A stretch of DNA of 64,000 nt from Desulfatitalea alkaliphila (GTDB lineage Bacteria; Desulfobacterota; Desulfobacteria; Desulfobacterales; Desulfosarcinaceae). The notes beneath the pieces are model-generated. The model did not search any database. It was given only the letters and a program-made list of their open reading frames with translations, and was not told the DNA's origin. Below are positions 16,089 through 24,625 of the stretch, one piece after another (position 1 is the stretch's first letter; every line of letters starts with the position of its first letter). Location: contig NZ_JALJRB010000004.1 of NCBI RefSeq assembly GCF_022968795.1, forward strand, positions 1-64,000, read 5' to 3'. The position numbers and the translations under genes were made by a program.

Positions 16089-16807
16089 CCGTCGTCGGCA
16101 TCGGTCCGGGCGGTCCCCTGGACCGCACCCGTCGCGCCGAACAGGTTATCGCCCGCAGCACTGTGGTGGTTGGCTATCACCGCTATCTGGAGCTGATCGC
16201 CGATTTGACCGACGGCAAGAAGATCATCGGCTCAGGCATGACCCGCGAGGTGGTCCGCTGCCGGGCCGCCATCGAACGCGCCCTGCAAGGCGAAGAAGTA
16301 AGCCTGGTCTCCTCCGGCGATCCGGGGGTGTACGGCATGGCCGGCCTGACCATCGAGCTGGCCGCCGAGATCGCGCCGGAGCTGAGCATCGAATTCGTGC
16401 CCGGCGTGTCCGCCGCCAATGCCGCCGCGGGCCGCCTGGGCGCCCCCCTGATGCTCGACTACGCCGTCATCAGCCTCAGTGATCTGTTGGTGCCCTGGGA
16501 GATGATCCAGCGCCGCCTGGAAGCCGTGGCCGCCGCCGATATGGTCACCGCGTTGTACAACCCGCGCTCCAAGAAGCGGGTGCAGCAGCTGGAAACGGCC
16601 GTTGCCATCTTCCGGCGGCACCGCCCGGAGAGCACCCCGGTGGGTATCGGCACGGCCGTGGGGACGCCCGACGAAACGATCTGTTTGAGCAACCTGGGCC
16701 GCCTGCTTGCCGAGGAGGTCAACATGCGCAGCATCGTGATCGTGGGCAACAGCCAAACCAGAATCGACCGTCAATGGCTGGTGACGCCCCGGGGCTACCG
16801 GCTGTGA
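16028..16807 (+). CDS. cbiH: Cobalt-precorrin-3 C17-methyltransferase CbiH, apparent ATT start
   Basis: The protein is CbiH/CobJ, which methylates C-17 and begins ring contraction. Signatures are VTVVGIGPGGPLDRTRRAEQ, VVVGYHRYLELI, VSLVSSGDPGVYGMAGL, EFVPGVSAANAAAGRLGAPL, DYAVISLSDLLVPWE and ALYNPRSKKR. No ATG, GTG or TTG exists in a sensible place in this frame; the nearest ATG is at 15749, deep inside cbiG. AAGGAGG at 16016-16022 sits five bases before ATT at 16028, so AUU initiation (259 residues) is the simplest reading. A sequencing error or a frameshifted CbiG-CbiH product are the alternatives. The stop overlaps the cbiJ start as GTGA. Confidence 0.88.
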   Translation: MNTAPHHTQSSDRGRRPGRVTVVGIGPGGPLDRTRRAEQVIARSTVVVGYHRYLELIADLTDGKKIIGSGMTREVVRCRAAIERALQGEEVSLVSSGDPGVYGMAGLTIELAAEIAPELSIEFVPGVSAANAAAGRLGAPLMLDYAVISLSDLLVPWEMIQRRLEAVAAADMVTALYNPRSKKRVQQLETAVAIFRRHRPESTPVGIGTAVGTPDETICLSNLGRLLAEEVNMRSIVIVGNSQTRIDRQWLVTPRGYRL

Positions 16808-17559
16808 TCCTGTTGTTGGGCGGTACCAGCGAAGCCGTGCCCATCGCCATGGCCCTGGTGGCGCAGGGCCATGCCGTGTTGCTCTCCAGCGCCACCGATG
16901 CGCCCCTGCGGGATCCGCTGCCTCCAGGGGTGCGGTGCCGCAGTGGACCGTTGGACAAGGATGGCATGGTGGCTTTGATCCGGCGCCACGCCATCGCTTG
17001 CGTGGTGGATGCCACCCATCCCTATGCCGGCAACGCCACCGCCAATGCACGGGATGCCTGTCGGGCCGCCGGCGTGCCTTGTTTGCGCTTCGAACGGCCG
17101 GCGGTGGATGTCGACCTGCAAGGGATCGACCTCCGGCACGCCGCCGATCACAGTCGAGCGGCCGTATTGGCCTGCGCGCCGCGCAAGTCGATCCTGCTCA
17201 CCGTCGGATCGCGCCATGTCCACCTTTACAGCGCCGCGGCCCGGTCCCATGATCTGCCCTTATGGGCAAGGGTATTGGACCACCCCGCCTCCATCGCCGC
17301 CTGCCGGGAGGCCGGTTTGCGTCCCGACCGGATCATCACCGGCCGGGGACCGTTCAGCGAACAGCAGACCGGCGATCTGATCCGCCGGCACGGCATCGGC
17401 GTGCTGGTCACCAAAGAGAGCGGGGCGGCCGGCGGCCTGACGGCCAAAATCGCCGCCGCCCGCAGCAACCATTGTGTCGTTGTTCTCGTGGATCGGCCAC
17501 CCGCCGAGCCCGGCGCGGTCCATTCCATTGACGCGTTGCTCAGCAAAACAAAACTTTGA
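16804..17559 (+). CDS. cbiJ: Cobalt-precorrin-6A reductase CbiJ
   Basis: The 251-residue protein matches CbiJ/CobK, the NAD(P)H-dependent reductase of the corrin macrocycle. The N-terminal ILLLGGTSEAVPIAMALVAQGH is the dinucleotide-binding loop, VVDATHPYAGNATANARDACR is diagnostic, and the C-terminal half has ITGRGPFSEQQTGDLIRRHGIGVLVTKESGAAGG. GTG 16804 overlaps the cbiH stop and lets the glycine-rich loop begin at residue 2. ATG 16774 would add ten residues overlapping cbiH. This is the last gene of the cobalamin run; a convergent aldolase gene follows after 42 bp. Confidence 0.95.
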   Translation: MILLLGGTSEAVPIAMALVAQGHAVLLSSATDAPLRDPLPPGVRCRSGPLDKDGMVALIRRHAIACVVDATHPYAGNATANARDACRAAGVPCLRFERPAVDVDLQGIDLRHAADHSRAAVLACAPRKSILLTVGSRHVHLYSAAARSHDLPLWARVLDHPASIAACREAGLRPDRIITGRGPFSEQQTGDLIRRHGIGVLVTKESGAAGGLTAKIAAARSNHCVVVLVDRPPAEPGAVHSIDALLSKTKL

Positions 17560-17601
17560 GCAATTCATTGGCGGGCGGCCGTTGCAAGGAATTGCCCGGA
17601 T

Positions 17602-18618
17602 TTACGTTTCTTCCATGGCCGGCGTGTATTCGCCTCTGCGCGCGGCGCTGTTGCACTTGGCACGGTGGAAGAATGCGCGTTGGGCGGCTTCGACATTGGC
17701 GCTCTCGCCCTGCCAGGCCTTGAGCGTGTGCTCCTGCAGTGCCCGTCCGTAGGAGAAGCTCAACGCCCACGGCTGTTTTCCCAACGCATTGATGGCATTC
17801 AGGTTTTCTGTTGCTTGCACCGGAGATTGGCCGCCCGAGAGAAACACGATGCCGGGCACGGCCGCCGGCACCACCTGCCGGAAACAACCCACCGTGGCTT
17901 CGGCGATCTCTTCGGCGCCGGCCTGCCGGGGGCAATCCATACCCGAGATCACCATATTGGGTTTCAAGAGCGTGCCCTCCAGGTAGACACAGTGCTCGAA
18001 CAGGGCTTCATAGAGCCGTTTGAGGGTGGCGGCGGTGGCGTCGCGGCAGCGGCTGATGTCGTGGTCGCCGTTCATCAGCACTTCCGGTTCCACAATGGGC
18101 ACGATTCCCGCCTCCTGGCACAAAGCGGCATAGCGTGCCAGGGCATGGGCGTTGGCATCCATGCAATAGCGGGTGGGAATGCCCTCGCCGATGGTGATCA
18201 CGGCCCGCCACTTGGCGAATCGGGCCCCCATTGCCGCATATTCGCCCAGACGTTCGCGCAGGCCGTCCAGCCCTTCAGTGACCTTTTCGCCATCAAAACC
18301 AGCCAACGCTTTGGCCCCCTTGTCCACTTTGATGCCGGGCAGGATGTTTTTGCGTTCCAGCAGTTGAGGAAAGGGGGTGCCGTTGTTTGACGTCTGTCGC
18401 ATGGTCTCGTCGAAAAGGATCACGCCGCTGATGAACGCCTCTACGCCCTCGGTTGTGAACAGCAGATCGCGATAGGCACGCCGGTTCTCCTCGGTCGATG
18501 CCACATCGATGGTGTCGAAACGCTTTTTTATGGTCGGCGAACTCTCATCGGCGGCCAGGATACCCTTGCCCGGAGCGACAATGGCGTTGGCAATTTTCGC
18601 AAGGCGTTCTTTGTCCAT
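17602..18618 (-). CDS. Class I fructose-bisphosphate aldolase
   Basis: The 338-residue protein belongs to the Schiff-base (class I) aldolase family of the eukaryote-like type. It begins with IANAIVAPGKGILAADESSPTIKKRF, a family signature. GVILFDETMRQ, KVDKGAKALAG, RFAKWRAVI and PIVEPEVLMNGDHDI line the active site. The Schiff-base lysine lies in LEGTLLKPNMVISG, and FLSGGQSPVQATENLNAIN binds phosphate. It cleaves fructose-1,6-bisphosphate to DHAP and glyceraldehyde-3-phosphate in glycolysis/gluconeogenesis. AAAAAGGAGG lies seven bases before the ATG. The gene stands alone between the B12 operon and a Kazal lipoprotein gene. Confidence 0.95.
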   Translation of the reverse strand: MDKERLAKIANAIVAPGKGILAADESSPTIKKRFDTIDVASTEENRRAYRDLLFTTEGVEAFISGVILFDETMRQTSNNGTPFPQLLERKNILPGIKVDKGAKALAGFDGEKVTEGLDGLRERLGEYAAMGARFAKWRAVITIGEGIPTRYCMDANAHALARYAALCQEAGIVPIVEPEVLMNGDHDISRCRDATAATLKRLYEALFEHCVYLEGTLLKPNMVISGMDCPRQAGAEEIAEATVGCFRQVVPAAVPGIVFLSGGQSPVQATENLNAINALGKQPWALSFSYGRALQEHTLKAWQGESANVEAAQRAFFHRAKCNSAARRGEYTPAMEET

Positions 18619-18775
18619 GGAAAGCCTCCTTTTTGAGATTAGAGAAATCGCAAGCGGATCGCATCTTGGTTATGTATCAGACACTCGACACCATCTCGCC
18701 CCTGTCAAGGGCGGCACCCCCTAAAAACAACTTGAGCAGCATGGGCCACGATAGCGGTTTTCTGATTTGTGTGTG

Positions 18776-19618
18776 TTACCGGGACCTGTTTTTGCACTCG
18801 CCGGGATAATCAATGGATGCCCCCCTGGCAGCGGCGATGCAACGGTTGGCGTAGGTTTCGCCGTCACATCCGCACACCGGCTCCCACAGGCGCGGGCAAT
18901 CGCTTACCTGCGGACGGGGTTGGCAAACACCCGTCTCCAGAGCGCACTCCCTGAAAAAGCAGTATGCCTCGGCGCCGCACTGATCGTTGTGCCAGCAATA
19001 TTGCGGCGCACATTCTCCTTTGTAATCGACATTGACGCCGTTGGATGCGGCGACGCAGGCATTGCCGTAAGTTCGGCCGTCGCAGCCGCACACCGGATCC
19101 CACACGTGGGGGCAAATCTCCGGCCTGGGAGCGCATTGCCCCACGGCGGCGCATTCTCCCGGTGCCTTGCGACAAAAGGCGTCGCGGGTGTCGCAATCGG
19201 TGTTGTCAATGCAGGAATCGGTCCCCTGCAACACCTGCAGGACCGCCACGTAGTCCTTTTTGCCGGGTGGATTCCGCAGCGAATAGGGCGGGAACAGATC
19301 ATGCAAAACAACCGTATAGCCGGCCACCGGGTGGATTTGGATGCCGGCACCGGCCTGCAATACAAAGGATTCCCGGCGCGCGCCTTTCCAGAACACCAGT
19401 TGCAATTCGGCCGTGCCGGGCACAAGGCAGTTTTGTTCGATGGGGCATCGCCGGTCGCTGAGCACCGCGTTGAAGCGGATGCGGATGTTTTCCCCTTTGT
19501 TGATTTTGGTCTCCTGGTACTGCAGGCGGAACAGCTCCTCCAATTGAAATTCATCCGCCGGTTGACAAGCGCAGACCAGCAAGACGACGATGGCCGCGGA
19601 TACGGTTCTGAGAAACAT
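18776..19618 (-). CDS. Lipoprotein with two Kazal-type domains
   Basis: The 280-residue product has a lipoprotein signal peptide: MFLRTVSAAIVVLLVCACQP, with cysteines at residues 16 and 18 in a lipobox-like context. Residues 20-130 form a beta-rich region of unknown family. The rest is cysteine-rich and contains two Kazal-type modules, each with VCGCDGxTYxNxCxAxxxGxxxDYxGEC, separated by another six-cysteine stretch. Kazal domains inhibit serine proteases or act as folded scaffolds in exported proteins; the bacterial target is not known. It is divergent from the sensor kinase at 19902. Confidence 0.75.
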   Translation of the reverse strand: MFLRTVSAAIVVLLVCACQPADEFQLEELFRLQYQETKINKGENIRIRFNAVLSDRRCPIEQNCLVPGTAELQLVFWKGARRESFVLQAGAGIQIHPVAGYTVVLHDLFPPYSLRNPPGKKDYVAVLQVLQGTDSCIDNTDCDTRDAFCRKAPGECAAVGQCAPRPEICPHVWDPVCGCDGRTYGNACVAASNGVNVDYKGECAPQYCWHNDQCGAEAYCFFRECALETGVCQPRPQVSDCPRLWEPVCGCDGETYANRCIAAARGASIDYPGECKNRSR

Positions 19619-19901
19619 GGGCGGGGCCTCCTTTCTCGGAAAGGGGTTGGGTGAATCGCTGTGTTTTTTCTGGAACGCGAAGCCTGAGCGTGTGGAACGA
19701 TTGAATCACCTCAACTATGACAAGACAACGGATGGAATGTCAAGTCGCTGTAGAAGATGGCACAACCATCAAGGCCTGAAGATCGCCCACGATTTGCGCA
19801 TGCCCGGGCCTATAATGAGACAGCGCCGAAAAGATGCTCAAGTTCGGATGCAAAAATGCCGAAAATTAAAAAATATCATTGTTTTTTCACCGGAGCACGC
19901 C

Positions 19902-22900
19902 ATGGGCCGATATGATCGAAAAACCAAGAAGGCGCTCATCGAAGAGCTGGAGCGCCGCGACCCGGCGAATGAAATTCACGGTTCATCCGAGGCGCAGGAG
20001 CACCCGGCGGATATTTGGCAGAACACCTTTGATGCCTTGCCGGAATTGATTGCGTTGATCGATACGGATCATCGAATTCTGCGGGCCAACCGGGCGATGG
20101 CCGCTTGCCTGAATCGAAAAGCGGATGATGTGCGCGGCCTCCGTTGCTATGAAGTGGTGCACGGTCTCGCGGCGCCGCCGGATTATTGCCCCCATGCACA
20201 AACGATGAAAACCGGGAAGGCCGTCTGCCGGGAAGTTTCAGAACCGGGTCTGGGCGGCATCTACGATATCACCACCACACCATTGCGCGGGCCGGCAGGC
20301 GATCTATTGGGCAGCGTGCATGTGGCCCGCGATTTGTTGTCTCTGAAAAAGACGGAAGACCTGCTGCAAGACAGCGAGGAAAGATACCGCCTTTTGGTGG
20401 ACCATGCCGTATCGGCCATCGCGCTTCACAAATTGGTGTTCGATGCCGCAGGCAATCCCGTCGATTACATTTTTCTTTCGGCGAATCCGGCTTTTGAAAC
20501 CCACACGGGGTTGAAGGCTTCCGACGTTATCGGGCGCCGGGCCACCGAGGTGATGCCCGGCATAGAAAACACTCCCTTTATTGAAATTTACGGCCGGGTC
20601 GTTGAGACCGGAGAAAGTGTCTGCTTCGAGCAGTATTCCGAAGTGCTCAAGCGCCATTTTATCGTCAACGCATATAGCATTGGCGAACAGCGGTTTGCGG
20701 CGACATTCATGGATATCACCGATCGCAAACGGGCGGAAGAGGAGCGGGAGCAGGCCATCGCTTCCCTACGGGATCGCGAGGCGCGTTTGGATCTCCTGAT
20801 GGCGGCCACCGACGAAGGTTTATGGGAATGGGATGTCGCAACCAACCGCCTGACGTTCAGCGACGGCATGCTGCGTTCCATCGGGTTTGAAGACGGCGAT
20901 CCGGGATTCAATTTTCAATGGTTTGCCGACCATATCCACAAGGACAGTGTCCACGTTTTTGAAGAAGCGCTTACGGCCTATACGCAAGGGCGAAGCAAGT
21001 ATTACGAGTTCCAGTACCTCATGAAAACCAAAACAGGCCTTTGGCGTTGGTATTGGGCGCGCGGTGCCTGCATTTCATGGGCTGCGGACGGACGCCCATT
21101 GAAATTTATGGGAAGCCATCGCGACATCACTGAACAAAAAAAGATCGAGCGGGAAAAGGAAGCGGCGCTCTCGGCGCTTCGCGCCAAAAGTGAAGAGCTG
21201 GACCGCTACTTCACCTCAAGTCTCGACCTTTTGTGCATTGCCGACACCAGTGGTCGATTTTTGCGCGTCAATCCGGAGTGGGGCAAAATTCTCGGATACC
21301 GCCCCGAGGATCTGGAAGGACGGGTTTTCCTGGATTTTGTCCATCCGGATGACCTTGCGGCGACACTTGCCGCCATTGCCGATCTTGAGGCGCAAAAGGA
21401 TGTGCTGAGTTTTGAAAACCGGTATCGTGCCAAGAATGGCGCTTACCGCTGGATTGAATGGCGTTCGAGGCCGCAGGGCAACCTTATCTATGCCGTCGCC
21501 CGCGACGTTACCGTGCGCAGGAATATCGAAACAGAGCTGATGTCCGCCAACCGGCGGTTGGAGAAAGCAACCGAGCGGGCGCGCACGATGGCGAGGCAAG
21601 CCAAGCTTGCCAATCTGGCCAAAAGCGAATTTCTGGCCAACATGAGTCACGAAATCCGCACGCCCATGAATGCCGTTATCGGCTTGAGCAAGCTGCTTTT
21701 GGAAACGTCCCTGGATGAACGCCAGAGGGACCATCTCAACAAAATCATTCTCTCGTCGCGTATGTTGACGGCTATTATCAACGACACTCTGGATCTTTCC
21801 AAAATCGAGGCGGGAAAACTTGAACTGGATGCTTCCCATTTCCATCTGGGTCAATTGATCAACCAGATGAAGAGTCTTTTCGATTCGGCCGCCATCGACA
21901 AAGGGCTTGAACTGCGTTTTCGGGTATCGCCGGAGATTCCGACCCTGCTGGTGGGCGACGCGTTGCGCTTGGGGCAGGTTTTGGCCAATTTGTTGGGAAA
22001 CGCCGTCAAATTCACCCAAAAGGGGCGTGTCGCACTCGATATTACGCGGCAATCCGGCAATGCGGAACGCGTCCGGCTGCGGTTTGCCATATCGGACACG
22101 GGCATCGGGATGAACAAAACCCAGATCAAACGGCTTTTCAAACCGTTTGCGCAGGCGGACAGTTCGACGACCCGCAAATACGGCGGCACCGGGTTGGGTC
22201 TGTCGATCAGCAGCAAACTGGTTGAACAAATGGGCGGAAAGATTGCGGTTGCGTCAACGCCCGGAGCCGGGAGCGTCTTTTCCTTTGAATTGGATTTGCC
22301 TGTTTCGCGCAATGCGGATTCCGGGCGCGCCTTCCGCGCCATATCGCAGACGGCGGTTGCTGCAGGGCCGGCCAAAGCAGATATCCCCGATCTGGGCGGG
22401 TACACTATTTTGCTCGTGGAGGATAACGCGCTCAACCAGGAGGTGGCAAGGCATTGGCTGGACAAGACCGGCGCGGCAGTGGCGGTGGTCGAAAACGGGG
22501 TCGCAGCCGTGCGGCGCGTTCAGGAACAGCCCTGCGACTTGATCCTGATGGATCTTCAGATGCCGGGGATGGATGGCTTTGAGGCAACCCGACACATCCG
22601 CGCCGAATTCCCGCACTTGCCGATAGTGGCGTTGTCGGCGGCGGCCATGGAGGAAGACCGGCGCAAGTCCCACGGGGTCGGGATGAATGCGCATCTGGCC
22701 AAACCGATTGATGAAAATGAACTGTACCGGGTGTTGGCTGAATACTTGAAAGGCGACGTCACGCAAACGCAGGCAAACTTCAGGGCAAGCGGTACCAACG
22801 CCGTGCCCTCCGGGACCGTGGAAGGATTCGATTTCGCTCGCGGGCTTCGCTCGGCCGATGGTGACGAGGCGTTTTATCAACGCTTGCTGAGGCACTTCCA

Positions 22901-23396
22901 ACGGCAACTTGACGGAGAATTCTCCTTGCTTGCGGATCTGCTCGATCAACCGCATGACGGTGAAGCGTCCCGCCTGATTCACGCGCTCAAAGGCATAGCC
23001 GGGACAGTCGGACACCAACGGCTGTTCACAATTACAACCGCCATCCATGACCTTTTCAATAAGAACCGGCCGATCCCGGAAGATGTTCGCATGGAATTTC
23101 GCGCCGCCATGCAGGACGTCAAAACTCGATTGGCGGATTTGCCGCCGCTGTCTGCCGACCCGCGCCATGTCGGTCCGGATGAAGGCCGACGGGCAATGCA
23201 AAATCTTTTGCGCGTGCTCCAAAACAGCGAGTATGTCGAGGAAGGTTTGCTCGAAATGGTGTGCGATTATATCGACGCCCGCATAGGGCAGGGGGCATCG
23301 GCAACGCTTTTCGAGTTGGTTGAAAATTATGATACGGATCCGGCGGCTGAAAAGCTCATGGAGCTGGCGCAGCAAACGGGAGAACAATTAGGGTGA
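19902..23396 (+). CDS. Multi-PAS hybrid histidine kinase with REC and Hpt domains
   Basis: The 1164-residue protein has four PAS-type sensor domains (about residues 40-145, 160-275, 285-405 and 425-540). Then come a HisKA dimerisation domain with the phospho-acceptor His in NMSHEIRTPMNAVIG (about residue 584), a HATPase domain with GTGLGLSISSKLVEQMGG, a receiver domain (ILLVEDNALNQ, phospho-acceptor Asp in LILMDLQMPGMDG near 885) and an Hpt domain with HALKG near 1026. No transmembrane segment is visible, so it is probably a cytoplasmic phosphorelay sensor. ATG 19902 has GGAG upstream; the open frame from 19590 overlaps a divergent gene and looks non-coding. It overlaps the next gene by 4 bp, so the diguanylate cyclase is the likely output. 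Confidence 0.92.
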   Translation: MGRYDRKTKKALIEELERRDPANEIHGSSEAQEHPADIWQNTFDALPELIALIDTDHRILRANRAMAACLNRKADDVRGLRCYEVVHGLAAPPDYCPHAQTMKTGKAVCREVSEPGLGGIYDITTTPLRGPAGDLLGSVHVARDLLSLKKTEDLLQDSEERYRLLVDHAVSAIALHKLVFDAAGNPVDYIFLSANPAFETHTGLKASDVIGRRATEVMPGIENTPFIEIYGRVVETGESVCFEQYSEVLKRHFIVNAYSIGEQRFAATFMDITDRKRAEEEREQAIASLRDREARLDLLMAATDEGLWEWDVATNRLTFSDGMLRSIGFEDGDPGFNFQWFADHIHKDSVHVFEEALTAYTQGRSKYYEFQYLMKTKTGLWRWYWARGACISWAADGRPLKFMGSHRDITEQKKIEREKEAALSALRAKSEELDRYFTSSLDLLCIADTSGRFLRVNPEWGKILGYRPEDLEGRVFLDFVHPDDLAATLAAIADLEAQKDVLSFENRYRAKNGAYRWIEWRSRPQGNLIYAVARDVTVRRNIETELMSANRRLEKATERARTMARQAKLANLAKSEFLANMSHEIRTPMNAVIGLSKLLLETSLDERQRDHLNKIILSSRMLTAIINDTLDLSKIEAGKLELDASHFHLGQLINQMKSLFDSAAIDKGLELRFRVSPEIPTLLVGDALRLGQVLANLLGNAVKFTQKGRVALDITRQSGNAERVRLRFAISDTGIGMNKTQIKRLFKPFAQADSSTTRKYGGTGLGLSISSKLVEQMGGKIAVASTPGAGSVFSFELDLPVSRNADSGRAFRAISQTAVAAGPAKADIPDLGGYTILLVEDNALNQEVARHWLDKTGAAVAVVENGVAAVRRVQEQPCDLILMDLQMPGMDGFEATRHIRAEFPHLPIVALSAAAMEEDRRKSHGVGMNAHLAKPIDENELYRVLAEYLKGDVTQTQANFRASGTNAVPSGTVEGFDFARGLRSADGDEAFYQRLLRHFQRQLDGEFSLLADLLDQPHDGEASRLIHALKGIAGTVGHQRLFTITTAIHDLFNKNRPIPEDVRMEFRAAMQDVKTRLADLPPLSADPRHVGPDEGRRAMQNLLRVLQNSEYVEEGLLEMVCDYIDARIGQGASATLFELVENYDTDPAAEKLMELAQQTGEQLG

Positions 23397-24319
23397 GTGA
23401 TTTGGCATTGCAGGAAAAAGCGACCATCTTGGTGGTCGATGATCAGCGTTCCAATTTGATGGTCTTGTCGAAATTGCTCAAGGACGACTACCGTGTTTTG
23501 GTTGCCAACAACGGCGCCAAGGCACTGGCGCTGTCAACGGGCGACCACCCCCCGGTTCTCGTTTTGCTCGATATCGAGATGCCCGGCATCGACGGCTACG
23601 AAGTCTGTCGGCGACTCAAGGCGAATGAGAAAGCCAATGCCATCGCCGTCATCTTCGTAACGGCGCGCGACGCCGCGGAAGACGAAGAAAAAGGACTGCG
23701 CCTCGGAGCGGTGGACTATATATCAAAGCCCTTTCACCCTGCTATCGTACGTGCGCGGGTGCGCAATCATATCGAGCTTAAGATCAAGACCGATCTGCTT
23801 GAGAGCCTTTCCAATCAGGATGGCCTGACCCGGATTCCCAACCGTCGCCATTTTGAAGATCGCATACAGGCCGAATGGTCGCGCGCCAACCGGGGCGACA
23901 AATGCTTGTCGGTCATCATGATGGATATCGACCATTTTAAATCGTACAACGATCACTACGGCCACGGCGCGGGCGATGACTGTCTGCGCAGGGTTGCGAT
24001 GCTTCTGAAAACGACGCTCAAAAGACCCATGGATATGGTTGCCCGGTATGGCGGAGAAGAATTCGTGGCGCTTTTGCCGGACACCGACCCAAACGGCGCT
24101 CGCTATGTCGCCGAGCAAATGCGGTCCATGGTTGAAGCGGCCGCGATACCTCACGACCAGTCGCCGACACAACCTGTTGTAACCCTCAGTTGCGGCGTGG
24201 CCAGCTCCGGCGGGCAATCCCCGAAATCCGATGTGGCGGCCCTGCTGCAATGCGCCGATCAGGCTCTCTACAGAGCCAAGCAGCAGGGGCGCAATCTGGT
24301 TCACGCCTGCACCACCTGA
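23393..24319 (+). CDS. Response regulator with GGDEF domain (PleD-like diguanylate cyclase)
   Basis: The 308-residue protein has a receiver domain (residues 12-130; ILVVDDQRSNLMVL, phospho-acceptor Asp in VLLDIEMPGIDG near residue 62, and the conserved Lys in DYISKPFHP). A GGDEF domain follows (about 140-305), with the active-site motif GGEEF in ARYGGEEFVALLP and ISMDIDHFK-like MMDIDHFKSYND. It should make cyclic di-GMP when phosphorylated. The start is GTG at 23393, overlapping the kinase stop as GTGA, so the two form a cognate pair. No RxxD inhibitory site was obvious immediately before the GG[DE]EF motif. Confidence 0.93.
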   Translation: MSDLALQEKATILVVDDQRSNLMVLSKLLKDDYRVLVANNGAKALALSTGDHPPVLVLLDIEMPGIDGYEVCRRLKANEKANAIAVIFVTARDAAEDEEKGLRLGAVDYISKPFHPAIVRARVRNHIELKIKTDLLESLSNQDGLTRIPNRRHFEDRIQAEWSRANRGDKCLSVIMMDIDHFKSYNDHYGHGAGDDCLRRVAMLLKTTLKRPMDMVARYGGEEFVALLPDTDPNGARYVAEQMRSMVEAAAIPHDQSPTQPVVTLSCGVASSGGQSPKSDVAALLQCADQALYRAKQQGRNLVHACTT

Positions 24320-24625
24320 TCAGTAATCGCGTTTGCAGTGCCGTTACTTCCATCACCCATTCCCCTGTCAAGGCGGTCACGGTTTTCGATAGGGTTGTAT
24401 GCGCAGCGTGACCCGTCAACGCCTTGACAAGCGTTTTGATTCCATGTTGAGTGTCCACTTCGGAATTGTACGTTTGCGGTTCATTGTGAGGTTGTAGGGG
24501 TTTTCATTCAGGGGTGCGGTGCAGCTGCCTTGCAGGTGGTGGATGAGTGATGATGCGGTGATGGTTGCAAGCGGCATCACCCGGATGAATGGCGATGAGG
24601 GACGAACGGTCAAGGGAGCTTTGAT
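24320..24625. other. Intergenic region with a composite hairpin
   Basis: No gene is visible in these 306 bases. TGTCAAGGCGGTCACG at 24366-24381 can pair with CGTGAC (24407-24412) and CGCCTTGACA (24420-24429), giving a two-part hairpin shortly after the GGDEF gene. A weak T run (GCGTTTTGATT) follows, so it may terminate that transcript. Confidence 0.4.
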
